Assembly (NCBI RefSeq): GCF_001704415.2
Contig: NC_030808.1
Coordinates: forward strand, 133,749,089 to 133,813,088
Origin: Capra hircus
Taxonomy: Eukaryota > Chordata > Mammalia > Artiodactyla > Bovidae
Length of the DNA: 64,000 bases
Direction: 5' to 3'
A model generated the notes under the pieces. It searched no databases, was not told the origin of the DNA, and saw only the letters and a program-made list of their open reading frames with translations. This document shows, piece by piece, positions 59,471-64,000 of this stretch. Within the stretch, counting starts at the first letter, position 1. Each line of letters opens with the position of its first letter. The position numbers were made by a program, and so were the translations under genes.

Positions 59471-62202
59471 TGCCAAGCCCACCTTCCCAGTGCTACATGC
59501 AAACCGATGATCCAATCAGCTTTCCCAGGACCTAGTCAAGGAGACAGGGGCAGTTTGGGGTGCCAAGACTCCCCAGGGGACCTCAGGAGGAGGAAGCGGG
59601 AGGAGAAAGGTGAGCAACTTACTCAGCTGAAGTCAGTAACCTTGATGTTCAGAGTCTCAGCTCCCCAGCCTAGAGCCTTTGCAACCCTTCCTGGCTGGTG
59701 GGGCTAGACATTTCCTTTGACCTCTCCTCCTGCCCACTTCTCTAAGTAGCCTACTGATAATTCCTCCTCGTTAAAGGTGGTCCCCACTGAGCACTCCATA
59801 TAGCCTTGCTTCTTTCAAGGGGTTCTGTTAGCAGGGGTTGGGGTGGGGGTGGTGTCACCTGTGATCTGTGACTTGCCTCTAACCATCCCTCAGCTCTCAC
59901 CTGATCCCATCCGTGGCTTAGGTTGTCCTTCTGTCTCTGAGGGCAGCCCTGATATGCTGCAGCATTGCACCCTAAACTCATACCAGTCTTCTCGGTTCTC
60001 CTTTCCTTCCCTCCAAACCCTGCTGAGAACAAGGCTTCTTCCTGAAAATGAGCACATGGGGCCCTGGCAGGACAAGGGGGCAGTTGGCCAGGTATGATGC
60101 AGCTGATCCAGAATGCCAGGACTGGCAGAGACTTGAGCAGGATGGAGAAGAAGGAAGAAGGGAGCTGGGTGTCCAAGATCAGCAGCACTAACATCATCAC
60201 AGATTCATTCACACAGCTCCCTATGCCCCTCTTCTCTGACTTCACTGAAAGCCCACCCCAGCCCTTTGACACAGCCTTGGGGTGCATCCAAGTCCCTGCT
60301 GAATCCATGAACTTTGTCAAGCATAGGGCTGGACACTGTGCTTGGACTTAGGGCTCCCAGGGCGTCTCATCGGTCAAGGAGATCCTAGGTTCTCCCGAGA
60401 GATTAAAAAGAAAATAAGGAAATGCCCACACAGGGCTATGAAAGTTGTCATGCATTTTAAATGTTTAGATTAATTTAAAATAAATTAACACTTTGAACAC
60501 TATAAAAAATACAATGAATATATATGTGGTGCTTGTTTTGAGAGATTAGCAAGAGTCTAAAAACATCAATTTTTTTAGCAAACTACAGATATTTTTAGCC
60601 TTGTAAAAAAGAGTACATTTTAAATCAGAAATTTTTTTTAATAAAATGTCCAGTATTGTCAGTGAATGACTGTTGATATAACCTTATTAAAAGACAGTGG
60701 CAACAGGCCATGCCTGAGACCTAGGCTCTTGGAGGCTTCCCACACTGTGTCCCTTTCCCGCATCACAACCCAGACCTGAACACTGTAGGCACCCACCGGC
60801 CTATATATTTTAGAAGGACAGAGTTCCCCTTTGCTTGGGTCCTCCTAGCACCTCATTGGGCCATCACCATCCTTTGTTTGCCTGGACAGAGGTGTGCACT
60901 TGTGAAATGAACAAGCACCTGGGCCCTGCCCACCCATCCCCCCTCACCCCCCACCAATCCTCTATCAGCTGGCCAGGCCCATGCTGGCTGCCTTGCTCCA
61001 CCTGCAGAACCAGCTGAGACCCAAGGCCATGGGGCAGGGCTGTGCCTGGCCTCCACAGCTCCAGATATGCTCCTTGTATCTGAAAAATTATTTACACTAG
61101 TGATGTGCGATGCCTTTTTAAGAGAACAGATGGCACCTCCAATTAGAATGCTTTAAAAGGAAACCCTAATGAGAGTATAAAAGCCAACAAATTGACTTTT
61201 TCATACAGTACTTCCCTGGCACACAATAAATCAAATATATAATGAGGCTCAATAAAATAATAGGTTTATTTACACTTGTTTCGCCTAGCATTGTGCTGCC
61301 AGCCAGTCTGGCCTCTGGGTCCTCTTACCCACTGCTGGCCCCTGCCAACCAGAGCCTGGAGCTGGACAATGTGTCCTTGAGCTGCTCTTGGCCAGACCTC
61401 TATAGGCAACTGGGACTCTGACTTGGCAATTTCTGGCCAGACCCTAGAATTCTGCTTCTAGGGGTTGAAACAGCTCAGGACTGTGTACAGGGTGTGGTGA
61501 CATTCCTCCACACCCTGACATCCTGACAAGTCCTGCATTTACCTCCCCACTCTGGGTAAGATGTGGAGATTGTGGTAGGACATAGGAGCTGGAAAGGTGT
61601 GCCTAACTTAGAGCTAGCTGCCAGTGTAAGACAGAAAAGCTTGGGAGGTCTGAGTTTAATGAGCTGGACTCAGCACATGCATGAGCAGTGGGCAGTGAAG
61701 GTCTACAGTGTGCAGAGTGAAGGCTCTGGGATGCTCCTGTTTATACCACGAATCAGCCCTGTTGGCTCAAGCACATCAGGTCAGGTGACAGAGAAATAAA
61801 AGGGAGATGTCATGTGAGAGGTAAAGAGAGAGGCGCTACGAAGCAATGAGCTCCACGTCTGTCATTGCCCTACCTTCTCTCTAGGTGGCCTTCTTCAGGG
61901 GCTGGATGGATTTACAGGGTGTGTATGCTGGAGCTGGAAGCTGGGGTCCCAGACTTTTATTTTCACGAGTTTATCTGCAGAGGGAGGCTGGCCAGTAAGA
62001 CAGGGTCTGTGAGAGTGGAGGGGGATGTTTTCAGGATGGAAGCTGTGAGAACCTGGATTCTGGCAATCGTGGAGACTGGTCCTTAGTCTGGATATCCAGG
62101 AAGTAGAGACTGAGCCTAAGCGGCTTCTAAAGAAGTGCATGAAACAATGCTGGTCGGGTTCACAGGGACACACAGAGGAACCTCAGAAATCAGTACAGGG
62201 GT

Positions 62203-62394
62203 GCTGATTTGCTTGCTAAGTCAAACCCAACTCTTTGTAGCCTGCCAGGCTCCTCCTCTTTGACCATGGGATTTCCCAGGCAAGAATACTGGAATGAATT
62301 GCCATTTCCTTCTCCAGGGGATCTTTCCAACTCAGGGATCAAACCCACATCTCCTGCACTGCCAGGTGGGTTCGTTACCACTGAGCCACAAAAG
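62203..62394 (-). mobile_element. Bov-tA SINE, twin copy 1
   Basis: GCAAGAATACTGGAATGAAT, CCATTTCCTTCTCCAGGGGA and TTACCACTGAGCCACA identify a reverse-oriented Bov-tA. CTCTTTGTAGCCTGCC shows loss of about 15 bases (the GACCCCATGGACTG block) present in other copies. It shares this loss with 63298-63476. Confidence 0.92.
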
Positions 62395-63219
62395 GAAGAC
62401 TGGGACTCCAATCAGCAGAAATGGAATCATTTCTGTTCATATCAACCCAGAGAGATCTGGGGGAAAATCAATTTACAAAAGGATGAGCTTTTTCTCAGTT
62501 CCAATCTATAAGCATTGATTGACCTCAGAAGTTTGATCTAGAAGGCACTTTCATTCTTCTTCTTTATCCAGCCAAGGTTATATATACTGCAAGGCCAGGA
62601 TTAAGAAATTCTACCTGGAGTTCAGTCATTTTTTTCTGCCCATCAGAACTGCAAACATGTATGAAATGTTTCCTCCGTGTCTTTCTATACTGGGGTGGGC
62701 GGAAGGAGTTTGGTCAGAGGAGGTGAAGGAAAGGTCCTTACTCGGAGCAATCCGGGCAACATTACCCAACACAGAAGAAAGTTCTAGCATAATTAGAGGT
62801 TAACCTGGAGCACTGACTTCTGAATGCAACAGGAATACTGAAAGGGAAAAGTATCCCTATTTTAGGGCTGCCACACTTAAGAGAGGAGGAGCAAGTTCTT
62901 GAAAGTGCTGTGCAGGGATAAAGGTGCTTCTGATCTCCACATGATGGTGAATTATGAGGGAGAACATGGTGGGGAAAATCTCCCCTCCTCCAGCCCTCCC
63001 CTACAGGGAGCAGAGTTGCCCTCGCTTCCGTTTTGGCAGGATGACTGCCCTTCCCTCTACAGCAGAGAGTGGGAGAGTGGTGGGGCTGATGCACAGGCCT
63101 CAGCCCCTAGAATTTCTGCCTCAGGGATTCATGCTAGACTCTGGTCCTGTCGTTTGGCAGAGGCATGGATGTGCCATATAGGCACCTGGCACACAAGGAC
63201 CTTCACTGGGTAACCAAAA

Positions 63220-63290
63220 AGACAAGTGAAGGATAACTGGACTCTGCTGTACAGTAGAAACTCACACAACATTGTAAAGCAACCATGCGT
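63220..63290 (+). mobile_element. Artiodactyl L1 3' end fragment
   Basis: CTCTGCTGTACAGTAGAAAC followed by CACACAACATTGTAAAGCAA matches the L1 3' terminus also seen at 21717-21800. A SINE follows immediately. Confidence 0.7.
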
Positions 63291-63297
63291 GCATGTG

Positions 63298-63476
63298 CTT
63301 GCTTGCTAAGTCAAATCAAACTCTTTGTAGCCTGCCAGGCTCCTCCTCTTTGACCATGGGATTTCCCAGGCAAGAATACTGGAATGAATTGCCATTTCCT
63401 TCTCCAGGGGATCTTTCCAACCCAGGGATCAAACCCAATCTCCTGCACTGCCAGGTGGGTTCTTTACCACTGAGCC
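63298..63476 (-). mobile_element. Bov-tA SINE, twin copy 2
   Basis: Near-identical to 62203-62394, including the internal deletion and the unusual TTTGACCATGGGATTTCCCA and GGAATGAATTGCC variants. It lies about 1.09 kb away in the same orientation. Confidence 0.92.
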
Positions 63477-63734
63477 AATAATCCAGTATAAAGTTTAAAA
63501 GGGGAAATACTGAGAGGCAGAGGAAGGCTTCTTGAGCCTGGCTGAGTGGGGAACAGTTTAGAGACCTTATGAGAAAAAAGCTGAAACAGGGGAAAATCAG
63601 CAGCCAGCTGACAAAGTGGGAAGCAATGGTTGGGATCAATGGCTACTGCTAAATAGGAATTTTTGTTTAAAAGTGTTAAATTCTATTTTCTACTTCTCCA
63701 TTGAATGTACAGTAGAATCTACATCCAATGCCAC

Positions 63735-63875
63735 AATAAGTTATCAGTGGTTATCTCTGGATATAGATAATATGGTTGCATTTGTTTTCATATTTACTCA
63801 TTTCTGCTCAAATTCTCTCCAGTCAACATGCATTAACTTTATAATCAAAAACTATAAAAAATGTTGTTTTATAAA
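63735..63875 (+). repeat. Old L1 3' end
   Basis: TATCAGTGGTTATCTCTGGA, ATGCATTAACTTTATAATCA and AAAAACTATAAAAAATG follow the 3' UTR of ancient L1 elements. Confidence 0.7.
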
Positions 63876-64000
63876 AATCTACATTAGAAAAAAAGAAAAA
63901 TTTTACTAGACAATTAGTAAAATCATGAGAGTTCTGAGGGGAGCCTGGTCACAGAGATACAGGAAGCCTAGTGAAAAGGGAGGATATTCTCAGCTTTGAA

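Larger units (their letters stand above)
1..64000 (-). other. EPHB1: EPHB1 locus, internal gene segment (five exons and flanking introns)
   Basis: Five minus-strand exons encode consecutive pieces of an Eph receptor: both fibronectin III domains, the membrane helix and the start of the juxtamembrane region. EPHB1 is a receptor tyrosine kinase at the cell surface that binds membrane-anchored ephrin-B ligands on neighbouring cells and guides axons and cell boundaries. The subtype call rests on the transmembrane-side sequence DDYKSELREQLPLIAG and the juxtamembrane KRAYSKEAVYSDKLQHYS, which match EPHB1 as I remember it and differ from EPHB2, whose helix begins KLPLIIGSSAAG. The human protein is about 984 residues and these exons cover roughly residues 321-586. 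The ligand-binding, cysteine-rich, kinase and SAM exons are not in the window. Gene symbol and orientation are secure; exon numbers follow the usual 16-exon coding layout. Confidence 0.97.
37530..64000 (-). other. EPHB1: EPHB1 intron 4 (partial)
   Basis: At least 26.5 kb upstream of exon 5 and cut by the window edge. I looked for the cysteine-rich EGF-like exon and did not find it. It carries an L2 with a BovB inserted, an old L1 with a SINE inserted, two more BovB or SINE clusters, many MIRs and a duplicated 133-bp segment. Stretches 37530-39240, 41965-43480, 44050-46080, 52120-54090 and 55640-57380 show no repeat I can name except homopolymer tracts. Confidence 0.9.

Noticed and set aside
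59751..60320. Minus-strand open frame of 189 codons
   Set aside because: Intronic, no recognisable domain, and overlapped by other open frames on the opposite strand; treated as chance.
62899..63213. Possible upstream EPHB1 cysteine-rich exon near 62.9 kb
   Set aside because: TTCTTGAAAGTGCTGTGCAG briefly resembled the reverse complement of the expected exon start, but the reading frame and cysteines do not follow and no splice sites fit.

Overview
The window is nuclear DNA from a ruminant, most likely a bovid. It carries several copies of ruminant-specific retroposons: Bov-tA/Bov-A2 SINEs, BovB LINE 3' ends and the bovine-type L1 3' end. Coding sequence appears only as short islands with GT-AG splice sites. 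I saw no bacterial-style gene, CRISPR array, rRNA or tRNA gene, or recognisable endogenous retrovirus.

The only gene I can support is EPHB1, the ephrin type-B receptor 1 tyrosine kinase, read on the minus strand. Five consecutive internal exons are present: 37194-37529 (first fibronectin III domain), 15927-16051 and 8352-8514 (second fibronectin III domain), 4737-4845 (transmembrane helix) and 3827-3891 (start of the juxtamembrane segment). Their lengths (336, 125, 163, 109, 65 bp) and phases join into one open frame. The ephrin-binding and cysteine-rich exons lie beyond position 64000, and the kinase, SAM and PDZ-ligand exons lie beyond position 1. I found neither group here.

Everything else, about 98.7% of the window, is intron. 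From the gene's 5' side: 37530-64000 (at least 26.5 kb), 16052-37193 (21.1 kb), 8515-15926 (7.4 kb), 4846-8351 (3.5 kb), 3892-4736 (0.85 kb) and 1-3826 (partial). The introns hold young ruminant SINE, BovB and L1 insertions on top of much older L2, MIR, L1M, MER5-type and palindromic DNA-transposon fossils. Several are nested with readable target-site duplications. BovB and most L1 pieces lie on the plus strand, antisense to EPHB1.

The points most worth a second look are these: a 133-bp segment present twice 982 bp apart, with one copy flanked by a perfect 16-bp direct repeat; two SINEs at 62.2 and 63.3 kb sharing the same internal deletion and private variants; a long open frame through the transmembrane-proximal FN3 exon that would give a secreted receptor form if the next intron were retained; and some candidate regulatory or structural motifs (X-box, paired octamers, G-quadruplex runs, a CpG-rich intronic patch). 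I found no evidence for a wholly new biological system. Repeat family names were assigned by eye and edges are approximate.
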